From positions 17,062,357 through 17,126,356 of the forward strand of contig NC_088178.1 in the NCBI RefSeq assembly GCF_028769735.1: 64,000 nucleotides of DNA. Reading direction: 5' to 3'. This stretch comes from Zonotrichia leucophrys gambelii (taxonomy: Eukaryota > Chordata > Aves > Passeriformes > Passerellidae). A model generated the notes under the pieces. That model was not told the origin of the DNA, made no database searches, and worked only from the letters and a program-made list of their open reading frames with translations. Below are positions 12,341 to 24,529 of the stretch, in pieces. The translations under genes were made by a program, and so were the position numbers. Each line of letters starts with the position of its first letter. Positions within the stretch are counted from its first letter, which is position 1.

Positions 12341-14039
12341 ACAGACAGCAGCCTCAGGACACAGAACATTGTTCTGAAAACTCTGCACAGCAATGTATAG
12401 ATTCAGAACTATTTCCACTTTAATACAACTATTTCATGTAATTAAAGTAAACAGATAAGCATATCAATATGTTGAAACAGATGTATAAATATATAGATAG
12501 ACATATTGCAGAGAAATCTTAATATTTCATCCAAATGAAATACCCTCTTCCAAATATGCCCTGTAGGAGTTTTGCTCAGGGCTATGCTTAGGTATAGTCA
12601 AAAATTCCCGATAGCTAGTCACGAGGGAAAATATGTTCTCTTACAGATAATTGCTACTGGCAGCTAGAGACCTAGAGAATTTGATGTGCAATAATGTGAC
12701 CTGACTATGTATTAAACTTTTTTGAAGGACATGTGTAGAAAAAAAATTATTTGCTTCTCACATGCTGTATTTTTTTTTTTGGATTTCACTTGTGTTAGCA
12801 CATTTTTAACAACTTTCCTATGTTTAATATCTGTTACATTTCATCCTAATAGTTCTCAGCCATAAAAGATCCTAATATTATGTTGGTGATTTTTTTCCCT
12901 TCAAACAAGTGTGCTTAAAAATGTGAAGCAGAGATGGGAAGGAGAATAAAGCCCAGGTCACTTGTAAGGAATATGTAAACAAAACAGAGTTGCATTATTG
13001 ATGGTAGAAGTGGAGAAAAAAACACAGCAAACATTTTTTCTTCAAAAATACGTGAGAGTAACCATTCAACAGCTGCTTATTTCCCCTTCTTCAGTTTGAA
13101 TATTATCTTGTAAGCAAGCATCCAGTTTGTATCTATATACTTGCTTCTTACCACCCTGTTGTCTCTTAGAAAAGCTTAAAAGATGATTGCTTTTTTATAC
13201 TAGAAATTAATATGTTGTATATTGCCTTTAATCCCATTAGAAAGCACACAGCATTTATATAAAAACAAGTCAGAATTGTTTGCTATTAGGCTTATCTTTT
13301 CCTTTAGTGCTGGTTTGTATTATTTGTTTCCCAGTATTTGGGGTTATTACTAACCAGTGATGTGTAGTTTGAATTTTCATAAAATGCCAGGAACTGAAAA
13401 TGAGCTTCCAAAAGACACAAAATTACATAACTTCAATAAATATCTTTATATACTTTATAAAAATTCTTGAAATAATCTTGTTTTGTTGTTAGCAGATGTT
13501 AATAGGCTATATATATATACACATTGTTGTTCAGTGGCCAAAGTTAAAAGACTAGAGTAACTGTTTCCCCGCATGATAAAGTTCTTTTCTATCTTTTATT
13601 TATTTGAACCCCATCCTGGATTCTAAATTTAGATCTATAATTGATTCAAGTCACAGAAACTTTTGTTTTTATCTTTATAATTCCCATTATTATTTTTTTC
13701 ACACTATATATATGAATATAGACAACAATACAGTGTTTCCATGTAAGTTGGGATATTTTAGATTAACATAGTCATCTAAATAAAACATTTGACATTCTTA
13801 ATGCAAAAGAATTCTGACTTCTTATTAAAAAAGTAATGGCTTTTCAGTAATTTATAATATGTGGTATTTGTGGAAAATAGTAGAACATAGACTCTAGGAA
13901 TTAAATAGAAAATGAATTGCACAACTATTCCTCCAAACTCCTTGGCCAATGTAATAGGGATGTGATCTTTCTTTGATGCATCCCAGTTTTGTGGAGATGA
14001 TTGTGGAGGGATAGAATGTAAGAAAATATAGGTAGTGCA
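12341..14039. other. AT-rich non-coding DNA
   Basis: I see no gene, RNA or mobile element here. There are short TA runs near 13,507-13,521 and several poly-T tracts. The minus-strand frame at 13,776-14,078 resembles nothing known to me. Confidence 0.65.
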
Positions 14040-14330
14040 GAAGGCAGTCTCACACCTGAGGACTTGCAGCTGTACCAATCACCAAAGATTAGGAACAGGC
14101 CTGCCCTTAACAGGCCACAGCTGTGTCCAATATTGATGAGTGCTATAGAGGAGGGGTTTAGCTGGGTGGAGTTTGTTGGCTGTACTGTGAAGAAGGAGGA
14201 GTCAGTGCTGCAAGGAGCTGTCCATGAGAAATCATCGAGACGGTATAGGAGATTTACAATAAGATGGCAACAGATGAGGTCAGGACAGACAGTTTGCTGG
14301 GATTCAGCAAGTCTTTAGTCTTGGTCCCAC
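14040..14330 (+). promoter_or_regulatory. Promoter-like or solo-LTR-like segment (candidate)
   Basis: A moderately GC-rich segment in which a unit with the CCAAT pentamer is duplicated: agctgt-ccaat occurs at 14,068-14,079 and again at 14,119-14,131. The octamer aacaggcc is likewise repeated at 14,094 and 14,109. A TATA-like tatagag lies at 14,144-14,150, so the second CCAAT sits just upstream of it. Two CCAAT boxes followed by a TATA box fit either a retroviral-type LTR U3 region or a pol II promoter. I find no flanking target-site duplication, no TG...CA ends and no internal retroviral sequence, so this is a hypothesis. The 84-residue plus-strand frame across it is unlike any protein I know. 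Confidence 0.3.
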
Positions 14331-17300
14331 CTTCTTCAGGAGTTCTTTCTTTGCATTGCTGCCACACAATAAGTGCATTTGATAAATAAGGTTCTAATGG
14401 GAAAGTATGGAATTGTCACACAGTTTTGTCTGGAAGGAAATCCTATGGCTTCTTTGTCCCTGGGATGTATCTAACTCAGCTGAATGAGTCCTAATATGCT
14501 GAAAACCTGATCTCTCTACTTTTCAAGAGATATTTGAATTTAAAAAAAAGTTGTTCCATTTGGGCTTTGAGAGAAGCATTTTTGTGCTCCTTCAACTCCA
14601 CAAGAAAGTATCAATGGAGTTATAAACACACCAGGGGGGGATACACATTTTCAGTTTTCTGGGGAGGCATTCTGGTCTCAGTTGCTGTGTGAGGTGGGGT
14701 AGACAGGTGGCATCAGGTGGTTATCAAATAAAAGATGAAGGCAGCAGCAGGTTACAGCCCCAGGCTCAGCAAATATTCGAGTCAGCTGCAGCAGGTTCAG
14801 GCCTGAGGTGGGACAGTAGAGCTGACTCCTGCAGTCACAGTCAGACCTGTCACCTCTGCAGTTCACCCACCAACGTGTGCAATGGGGATGCTGCACGGAC
14901 ATTGTGGAGCCGTGCAGTTACAGGTCAGTCAGGCAATTTGCACCATCTGGCTTGCTCCTTTAGCCCAGAATTCCCCCACAAATGGGAATTTATATTGTTC
15001 ATTGAAAGGTGCGTTGATTAGAAGAATTTGCAAGTTGCTTTTATGGAATGTGTAAAGAAAGGTGTAAGCAAAAAAACTATAAACAGACATAAAAGATGTG
15101 CCAGTCTTGGCTACTAGCAGCTGCTGGAAAGGCCCATTGGGTCAGTGTAGAATTCTGAGGACCATGGGAAATGAGAACAGAGGATCAGCAGAACTCATGG
15201 CCCAGGAAGGAAAGCATGAAAGAGACAATCCTTTGCGTATGTCTGTAAGCAAATCTATATTCAAGCAAATTTTTTTGCCTTTCTTTTATGTATTTGCCCC
15301 AGGGAAAGTTTTTTAGCTCCAAACCTCTCTGTTTCTCCAGTATTGGTCTAATTTTCCTTCTCTCTATGTGCTGCTCTTGGATCCTTAAGACCAAAGTTGG
15401 ACATAGCAACTTTACTACTGTACTTTGAGCAGCAAAAAAAGTTAAAAATATCCCTTCTCTAAAAAAAACCAAAACCAAACAACTAGATAAGCAGAGCTTT
15501 CTATCTTCTAATAAATTTCAAAGCATAATATGTGTACTCTAACAAATAAAAAAAATTCTTGGCCTATTTTAATCGTGACAGTGAAACTTTAATCACTTGA
15601 GAGTGGAGGCAGAGTGAGAGTGAGATGTTACACTATATAGTAATAAACATTTGGACTTGTTATTTCTACCACTCAGAGCTCAAAGTCAATGGGAATCTCC
15701 CCATAAATATGAAGCAAGAGATCAATCTTGAGAGCACAAGTTTTATTAATTGAAAGGCTAGACCTCAATAAAGTGAAATATAATTCATGGAAGTAAATTG
15801 ATGCACTGATCCTCAAACACCCATGTAAAAAAACCAAAACAAAACAGCTATGGTTTTAACTGTATCCTGTTACAAAGTAGATGAAGAAGCAGGAAGGAAA
15901 GATGAAGAAAAGGTCTGTCTGTCCAGAACATGTTGTGTCTTTGTACATGAACCTCTTCTGAAGTCAGTGGTAGTACAGACTAGGAAGCTGCTAACTTGAG
16001 AACTGCAGCAGAGAAACATGGGGGCAATGTACCAACAATTTTTCTCTTTTGCTAAGCATAGTTGCATTTGTTTGAAATGGAAAAAAATTGATTAACTGAG
16101 AACAAGATTTTTCATTTCAAGGAAAAAAGAAATGAGAAATTTTCTGGTCTCATCAATGACTTCAAAACACTTGGGCAAAGAAAATGTATAAACTTACTGT
16201 GTAATTCTGTAATGATTTAGATCAGTGACAGACAGCTTGTCTGTGAATTCATCCATGGCTATGCTTTACTGGGATTTCTAAAGCTAATGCTGAGGTCTAA
16301 TTTAGGGGGCTATTATGAAATGGTAGAACAATCCACAGGGGATAAAATTCTTTGCTAATAAACACCAGTTAAAAATGACATAATTACTGAATAAGCACTT
16401 TTAAAAAATGAAAAGTATCTTTAAGTTTTTAAATAATGCACATTTAACATAGAGTGGTATCTCTGAAGCAGATGTCTCCTTGACATGTGCATTCAAGCTG
16501 TTGGTGGTGACCTTGTAGGGCAAAGCAGTTTTGAAAATTAGTTTTTGCCTCCCAATCTGTGAAAATAGTGCTGTAGTGAAGATTTAATAAAAGTCATAGC
16601 TTCTCATATAAGCTTATTTCAGCAAAGTAAACAATTAAAATAACAAATGTCAGCTATTTCTCAGCTTGACAGTTAACACAACACAGCTTTTGCTTAGCAT
16701 GATGTACAGAATGTATGGGAGGTATACCTATAATTCATTTTATCTAGGTATGGTTCACCTATTATATTTTAATACAGTGATAAATTAACAAACAATGCAG
16801 CAGTTTTCATAGTGGTGTGAGAGCTTGGGGAAAACCCATCTGGCATGCAAAAAGTGTATGGCTAAAATAGAGGAGAAAAATGAAATTAGGAAATTTCTGA
16901 AGGATTTTAAGCTTTGCAAAGTGAAGGAAAAATTGGAAACCCTTTCTTTTGGCTTTTAAGTTGATACTGCAGTGGAGATAGCAGAATAAGATTTGCATTT
17001 TTATTACAACATGGTTTTTGCCTAAAATGAAAAAAAGCAAGAAGGCAGAGTTATGGTTTTGAGTTACATGCTCCTGGTGAAGTTAAATGTCACTCAGGAA
17101 CCGAGTCAGAAGGAAACTGCCATCACGTACTCTACAAAGCTTTATTCTGACAAAGGGAGGTGCTGGATCTTAGCACAAGCCAAAGCAGCTCTGGGGGTTT
17201 TTGCCCACTCTTGCCACCTCTTCTGCCAGGTGGAATCACCAAAAGGAAGCAGCCCAGCCTTGTGTCTCACGCTGCCTGGATCCAGCAGCTTTGCAATACT

Positions 17301-20300
17301 GAAACAAATCCTTTATGTAAGCTTTACGTTCTGCTGCGGGCATTTCTGTGGATGCTTTCTTCTTTTGTTGGCCTGATAGTTTGGTGTAAAAAAGACATAA
17401 AAATGAATATCTGAGATTCAGGTTTCCATTCTTGACCTGCACCTCAGCAACCTTGTTAAGTCTGTGAGAGAAGGTAAACTGTATAGTGTTTATAGCCTCT
17501 CATTTTGCAGTTCTGCTTTTGTGAACCTAGCTTGAAGTGACAGAACTTTTAATTTCAACTACACATATCACTCCTTTGAACGAGCAGAACTGCTTGCTCT
17601 TGTCTCTTGGAATCCCAGAACTAGGAGAGCATGTTTTGAGAAATTTGTCCTTAACCTCTGCCACAGGTTTTTTAACTGCAAGGTATATAAAATGAATTTT
17701 TCTTTTCTGAATAGGTTGTGAAATAGAGATAACTCTCATTTGATTTTCTTGCAGAGGTAAGTTCCCCTTATAGCTGAGAAAGCAAATTGTGGAGACAGGT
17801 GAAAAGCCAATGGCCAATGTAAATAAGGTGATAGATTCAGAAAAGTCTAAGCACAGGTCCAAAAGCAGTCAACAAGGTTATGAGCCCTCACCTCAGAAGT
17901 CAGCATTTTAAAAATTTGATGGTCAGTGACTAGGAAGCTTAAAAGTCAAAAACAATGTACTTGGTATGTTTCTGCAGGAGCAAAGGGATTTTTTTCCTGG
18001 TGAAGTTTACTATAATCTGTATTTGTTTGAGATTCCACTTTCCTTCCTGGATGCAGTTAAGAAAACATCTTTTTAATAGTAAAACAAATGAGTGGGTTGT
18101 GCTCTCTCTGATTTTTATTTTAAATTTTTTTTCTGGTCCTGTACTCTGTGGCACAATGCTTATCATATTCAAGGAGAGGGACAACATGTGTGAGAACGCT
18201 GTCAGAATACTGATAGTGCAGATCTAAAATTCTCCATGATTATCTGAGAATGTACCAGCCATAAAAGGAAAAACCCCACCCCATTCTATCTGTTTTTATT
18301 TCTTTTTCATCCTGAATGATTGGAGCACTCAAAACTGACTGTGTAAAATGTAAATATTTTTAAAAGTGGTAAAAACCATTACATTCATCACTTTTCTAAG
18401 TCAATGAATCAGGGAGAACACAAATCCATTTCTAGATGTTAATTATAGGGCTGCCCATAAAAAAAACCTTCATCCAGCCTCCAAGAACACACTGACTGAA
18501 TAGCAACTTCTGTGTTACAATCTTATTCACACAGATGTGCTCTTGCTATACAGCATTTAAGTTTTGGCAGGCTTTGGCCTTGATGCTGTGCTGTTCGTTG
18601 CATTAAGTAGAGCCACTAGCAAAGAGAGGTGCTACAGCCACGTCCACATCAGCTTTCTTGCACTCTTCTTCTTGAGTGTGATATCTTGTGTGAAGTGCTG
18701 GTTATTTGGCATTTATAGAAATAAATAGTGCCAGGAGTAAAACCACCTTTATTCTTAGTCTTTAGAGATGGCTTTTATTGCTCTAAAATCTTGCTTACCC
18801 TGATTAACAAGGTTGAATAAAGATATGAATATTTTTATCATAGCTGTCAATGTAACTGTAACCTACATACTTTTTATGGCAGCATTGATTCCATGAAGCA
18901 ATGGGAAGGAATCATTCTGTTGGATTGAAGACTGTCTGCAGAGCAATTTAGCAAGAGGAAGCCAGGAGTAGTGTGTAGTAGATGAGAGACTGGTTTGGCA
19001 AGAGTTATTGAAGTTTTCACTGGCAATTTTTGCCTTGTGAGTCTGCAGTCTGTCAGTCTCTAGAAAAGGAGTACTCAAGGTACTGAAAATAAATGCAGGC
19101 GTTAAAGGCCAACTTGTGAACTCATTACCACGGGATGTGTCTGCTGAGAGAGCGGAATCCTGATACTGGTATTTCTGTGGGTAGAAATGATGGTTATTTT
19201 AGCTCTGTTCCTACAGAAAGGCCTTCGTTAGGCGTGTGTTTGGTCTTCCACCACAGATTTTTAGATTTGAGAGGGGAGCATTTCTTGAAAGATGAACAGC
19301 CTATGGAATTTGCACTTAGAAAGTGATTAATTGTCTAAAAAGGGCAATTTATTTAAAATTAAATAATGGAGTAATATTTATCAAAGTAGAGATCTGGTAA
19401 CATTTAGCAAACAAGTGCACTCACAGAGAAAAGTTAGAGTGTGTGAATAATCCCAAGATACCTCACCTCCACAAATTGTTGTGTGCCAGCTAAGCAGCAG
19501 GAGCTATGTGTGTTCTCTTAACAACTGCAAGGTAAAAGATGTTGGACTGCAGTATGCTCATTTTTTTAAGTAGCTGTCTGGAAAATAGTAGAAGACACTA
19601 CATGTTATTTCACATTTTCCAAGTGCATGCAGATGGTGAGTTACCAGGGCTCAGCTGTATGTTCACAGCAGGATGCAGCAAACTGAATGTGTGTGGGTCC
19701 CCCATGCAATGAATAATATTAAAATCATACTATTAGGCAAATCACCCATGCCTAAAACATTTTTGAGAAGATGTAATGCATTCATGAGTGTATTGTCTTA
19801 AAACATTGTAACTCAGGGAATGCGCACATAGAAATTATTTGCTGTGGCTCTTGAATTACAAAACACCTTATATCAGTAATGGTAAGAAGCTGGCATATGG
19901 AGCACTGAACAAATTTTTTGCTGTAGTTTTCTATCAGATCTGCCTTAATTATTCCCAAGACAATGTCAGTCCAAATATTAAAGAACTTTGGCTGATAAGG
20001 TGATTCTCTTTCTACAGTGAATGTAAATAAAAATCAGTGTCTGTAGAAGGACTGAGGCAGAGATGCTGCTGGAGCCAGAAGGAGGGTCGAGTAGGGTCTG
20101 TGCTACTCTTACAGGCCCGTGTTCCCTGGCAGATGTGAGCCAAGACTGGAGTCTTGCAGTGCTGAGAGCCAAATCAGCCATCAGACTTCAGCGCTGCATG
20201 CCCCACTACGTGTGGTTTGTAAAGGCCACCACAGCACCACTGGGACACTTCAATGGGTTGTCCTCAACATAGCTACATAGCTGGAAAAAGTACAAGTTGG

Positions 20301-23300
20301 AATTTTTCAAACCCTAACTCTTATAAAAACTTGTATTTGATATGTTATGTTTTTACAGATTGTTGCGCTTAAATATTATGTTTCACTTCATGATACTTTT
20401 GGCATTTTCAGTATTTATGCAGCTATGGTTCACAAAATAAACATGATGTTCTTGGAACTACTGGGAAGAATCTTGCTGATCCAATTGTGTATAAAATTGG
20501 CCCATTCTACTTGTGCAACACTTTTTATAAAGAGAAAATTCTGGCTACATCAAAGATGGCTGTAAGCATCAGGAAGGGAGCTGTAATTCCCACAGGCCTA
20601 ATACAGATTTTGCTATGATCTGTGTCAATATATGTATGCCAGAGTGGGTCAAACAACCTGAAAGAGCTCAAACAATCTTGTCTTTGACACAAATAGAATA
20701 AGGCTGTTGTGTTATTTTTTGAAGGTTTTAAAATACAGAGTTAATAATCGCTCTTACAGTGTCTCTTTTCACATGCTAAGTTCAATTATCTGTGCAGTGA
20801 GAGAGTAAGGAGATCCTATTCCATTTTTCTTTCAAGGCATTAGTCATACACTTCCAGCACTGGAATTTTAGGTGCTTCTGGTAAGTGAATTTTTGTTTTG
20901 GTCATGTTTTTCTTCCTTCTTACACGTTACTAAGAGCTGAATTGAATGTATCTCATCAGTTTGTATCTGTCTTCTGCCTATGAGGGCAAACAGTTCCAGT
21001 GCAGCAGGATCTCTGAGTACTTCTTTTAAATGTTTTGATTGAAGAAGTTTTTAATTTCTCTTAAACAATCCTCATATGTAGCTCCTGTGTATGAGGGTCA
21101 TGTATCTGGAATTCAAATTGATGATGTAGCATTTTACTCAAAAATATGTTACTTCAGGAAAATAATAAGGGGAAACTGTTTTTACAATCAGTTCATTTGT
21201 GAGGGAAACTTGAATTTATTCACTAAGTCATGACTTCTTGGTATTGTGTAATATCTCATCAACTAAAATACATATTATAACACCTTCTCAGATAAATATT
21301 TATTGTGATTTGCTGCACAGTACAACAACCCAAAGTAACACAAGTATAGAAGCTGTGGAAAAAACCGTGAACGCAGTCTGATTAAACTTATGAACTAAAG
21401 TTTAGTCAACTGCATGAAATGGGAAAATCACTTTTCCTAAAGGTGGGACATCAAAAAGTGTGTCATATTTGTAGAGCTGTTTTTTATGTAACTATCTGCA
21501 ATCTGAGCCTTGTTCTGTTCTGTCAAAACCCCAAGGTGAGCAGTAGTGATCAGCTTTCACATATTTTTCTCTTTATTTATAAATATGTTTATTTTCAAAT
21601 CTAACTCACATCTCAGTGTTTAGGTCCAGGTGTGAGGATGAAACTATTTCTCTAGAAACTGGTGTCAGGCATTTGCTTACTTAGGGACACTTATTCTCTG
21701 TGACTGTTTCTAGAAACTACTTATAGTGTTGTCTGGCTCACACCACTGTAACTGGAGTGGAGACTTCTGCAAAGGATTGCTAAAGTAAACAAAAAAAATT
21801 ATACTTTATAGGACATTGTTACAATCATAATGGTGAATTCAAAAGAAATACCCTTGTCACTGATCTCAGATTTCACTAGGAAATACCTGTGATCTTTGGA
21901 GATTTTAGTATAATATTGCTGTCTTGGGCAGTAGTGCCTGAACAAATCATTCCATTACTGGAGTGTGAGTGAGTACATGCTGCATATCTGGGTGCACTGA
22001 GGAGGGACAGGGTGTGTCCTTTCCCCTTTTTTTAACTTCTGATATTATAGTTTCAGAAGGATTTTCCCAGCAAAACCAATAGGAAATGCAGGCACTCTGC
22101 ACTTGTTAATGCAGGCTAGGTCTTCATTTTCCAGGGTGCTAAGCACCTTTTGTGCTTGGTGACTCAAAGGAAACTCTGCTTGCTCAGCACCTCAAAAATG
22201 TGAGTCCTTACTGCAGGTAGGCACAATTGGAAATACTGGCTGTTTTCCCAGAAGAAATTGGGTTTAGCACTGTGCAGAAGAGGAGGGTTTGTCTTACCCA
22301 CCCTTTGTCCTCAGGCTCACGGGTGACTTATATTTAGCTGTTATTGCTGGTACAGAAGAACTCATTACAATGCAAGAGCCCAGTCTTCATGCTTCATTCA
22401 CTCTAAAGACTCCTCTAGTAAGCAGCACTGCAGCTCTTTTATCGTGAAGAGAGCTTGAAAACTATTTAAAGCTGTGAGCCTATATGAAGCATCTTCCTTG
22501 AGAATCACAACTTTTTATAATGCTGGGTAAATGCTGCTCAGTTGCATTTGTTGTAGCAGAATCAGTAGCACTTGACAACTGATTACTTAGAGAAACTAAA
22601 AGAAAAATCTAATTCCTTTCTCTCTCTTCAGTATTGGTAAAAATTTGAAATGCACTCCATTAAACCGGATAAATAAGGAAAGTCCTCGTAGAGGGGCCTC
22701 TACACTGGCTGGTAGATTTAGGACAATAGAGTTGAAAGAGTGAATAACAACTGCTCTACCTCTTGTAGCTTGGACTCTCTCTCTCCCCAGTACTGGCACC
22801 AGCACTACTGTCATCAGCCCAAGATTTTTGTCACAAAACACTTGGAAAAGCAAGACTAATGATCTAAAATTAGGGGATGCGACTGACCCCCCCAAGAAAT
22901 CTAAGCACTATTATTTATATTGTTATGGGTTATTGTTTTTGTAGCCTGTTACTTTATATCCTGTTTTAGAACACAGTTTAGGGACACCATAAACATCTCA
23001 AGCTCGATTTCATTAATTAATAAAGTGAACTAGAATGCTTGTATGAGCAGCTATTTTGTGGAATAGCTGTCTCCCTAAAAATAATGGATTTCTGTGGACA
23101 GCATATATTGTTGACTTTGCAGCTTTTATAGATTTCCTATGCTCTAAAGATTAAATCTTTTCAGCTACTAGTCATTCACTTAATGGATTGCTTATATTGA
23201 CAATGACTATTCCTATTTCATGAATATAAAAGAGAATTTAATTTGATAATTGGTTCTATTTACTGGCATTTTTCAAGTGAAGGTTAATATATCTTCTATA

Positions 23301-24071
23301 GATATTGATTTCAAATGGTGCACATGTATTGACCGAATTTCAAGTTCTCTGCCCTCTGCAGAGGAGGACTCTTCCAACTTAAAACAGTAAAGTGAATGCA
23401 AGAAAAATATACTATTTTAAATGAAACTGCCATTATGTAGTTTTAGAGAAATGTACTTGCAACCTCACTTACTACAGGATAGTACTTGTAAATAGATTTT
23501 CTGAAAAAAATAGAGCCTTTTCCTGTCAGGGTAGTATCAGAATGATTTTATTCATCTTCCTGTAAATGCAGGGAATTCAGCTATTAATGGACTTATAATT
23601 TGGAATACATATAGAATATGGACTTATAAATAGAATTATAAAAGGCACTGTTGGTTTGTGATTCGCATTTTGCAGCAGCAGTAAGAACATGGTATTTTGA
23701 TCATCCAGAAGCAGTTTAGAGTCTGGGTTGTACTGTAACCAGAATGATGCAGCAGAACTCAGTTTCTTTTTCATGCCAAAGTAAAACTGTATCACATAAA
23801 TATATCTTGGACACCTTGCCAATAGTTACCACAGTCTCTATTGAGAAATGAATTACCAATTTTTGCTAAATGATTAAACATGACACATGTAGTTTAGCTG
23901 GGTCTAGTTGTGTTGCTTGCTATGGGGGTTTAGTCTTTTTGTGTTTTATGAGTTGGCCACAGTAAATCCAAATTACCTGTAATTTTTTTCTCTCAACATG
24001 TGTGGTCTTGTGCTTGAAAATTAAATGTAACTGCCTGTCAGGCCATTCACACTGAGGATTGTCCTCTTCCT
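14331..24071. other. Non-coding DNA, no gene seen
   Basis: A long stretch of AT-rich DNA with only short chance frames. A slightly GC-richer patch at about 14,680-14,960 gives overlapping frames on both strands, but neither is recognisable. Two A-rich stretches with interspersed CC, typical of bird low-complexity DNA, lie at 15,461-15,480 and 15,827-15,845. I see no CR1, LTR, tRNA or splice-flanked coding exon that I can defend. Confidence 0.6.
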
Positions 24072-24256
24072 TTGGCAGTTAGTAAATGGGATTTTGTGTC
24101 TAGCTTGGGCTATGGGGTGAGGCCAGACAAGCTGGGCTTGCTAACCCATTCTGCACTATGCTGTGTCCAGGCACAGCTTTCTGGAGAGGTGGCTGCTGGT
24201 GGCATTGCTTCCCTTCTGCTGAAAGGTGCTAGATTTGGGTGTCCCTTTTGGGGTGG

Positions 24257-24529
24257 ATGGTAAAAGTGTGCCTGCTCTCTTTGCTCCTGGCTGGTTTTCT
24301 ACCAGCCCCACATGGCTGTAACTGGTTGCCACGTCCCAGGAGCAGGGAGGACAGGTGTGCCATCAGGTGGTTCTGGTTCAGCAGAGATTTATGTGGTTTT
24401 TGGTGTCTGCTAGGCATTAGGAAGAAGCTCCATAAGCTGCCCCATGGCTTTGATTTGGCTTTCATTAGAGAACTTGTTCAGCAGGCTATTTCTTTTCTGC
24501 TTTGCTATGGCTTGAAGGGCTTAGCATAA
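24257..24529 (+). CDS. Short ORF with signal-peptide-like start (hypothetical)
   Basis: Counting from the ATG at 24,257 this frame encodes 90 residues; it opens slightly upstream without an ATG. Residues 1-20 look like a secretion signal: a lysine at position 3, a hydrophobic core (VCLLSLLLAGFL) and a plausible cut before a cysteine that starts the segment CNWLPRP. The rest is basic and tryptophan-rich, then amphipathic (IRELVQQAISFLL). A signal peptide followed by a mature chain beginning C-N-x-L is reminiscent of vertebrate type I interferons. However, the conserved C-terminal part of that family, including its CAW motif, is absent downstream. No splice sites or promoter are evident. It is most likely a chance frame in a locally GC-richer patch, or at best a truncated pseudogene. 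The function is unknown. Confidence 0.15.
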   Translation: MVKVCLLSLLLAGFLPAPHGCNWLPRPRSREDRCAIRWFWFSRDLCGFWCLLGIRKKLHKLPHGFDLAFIRELVQQAISFLLCYGLKGLA

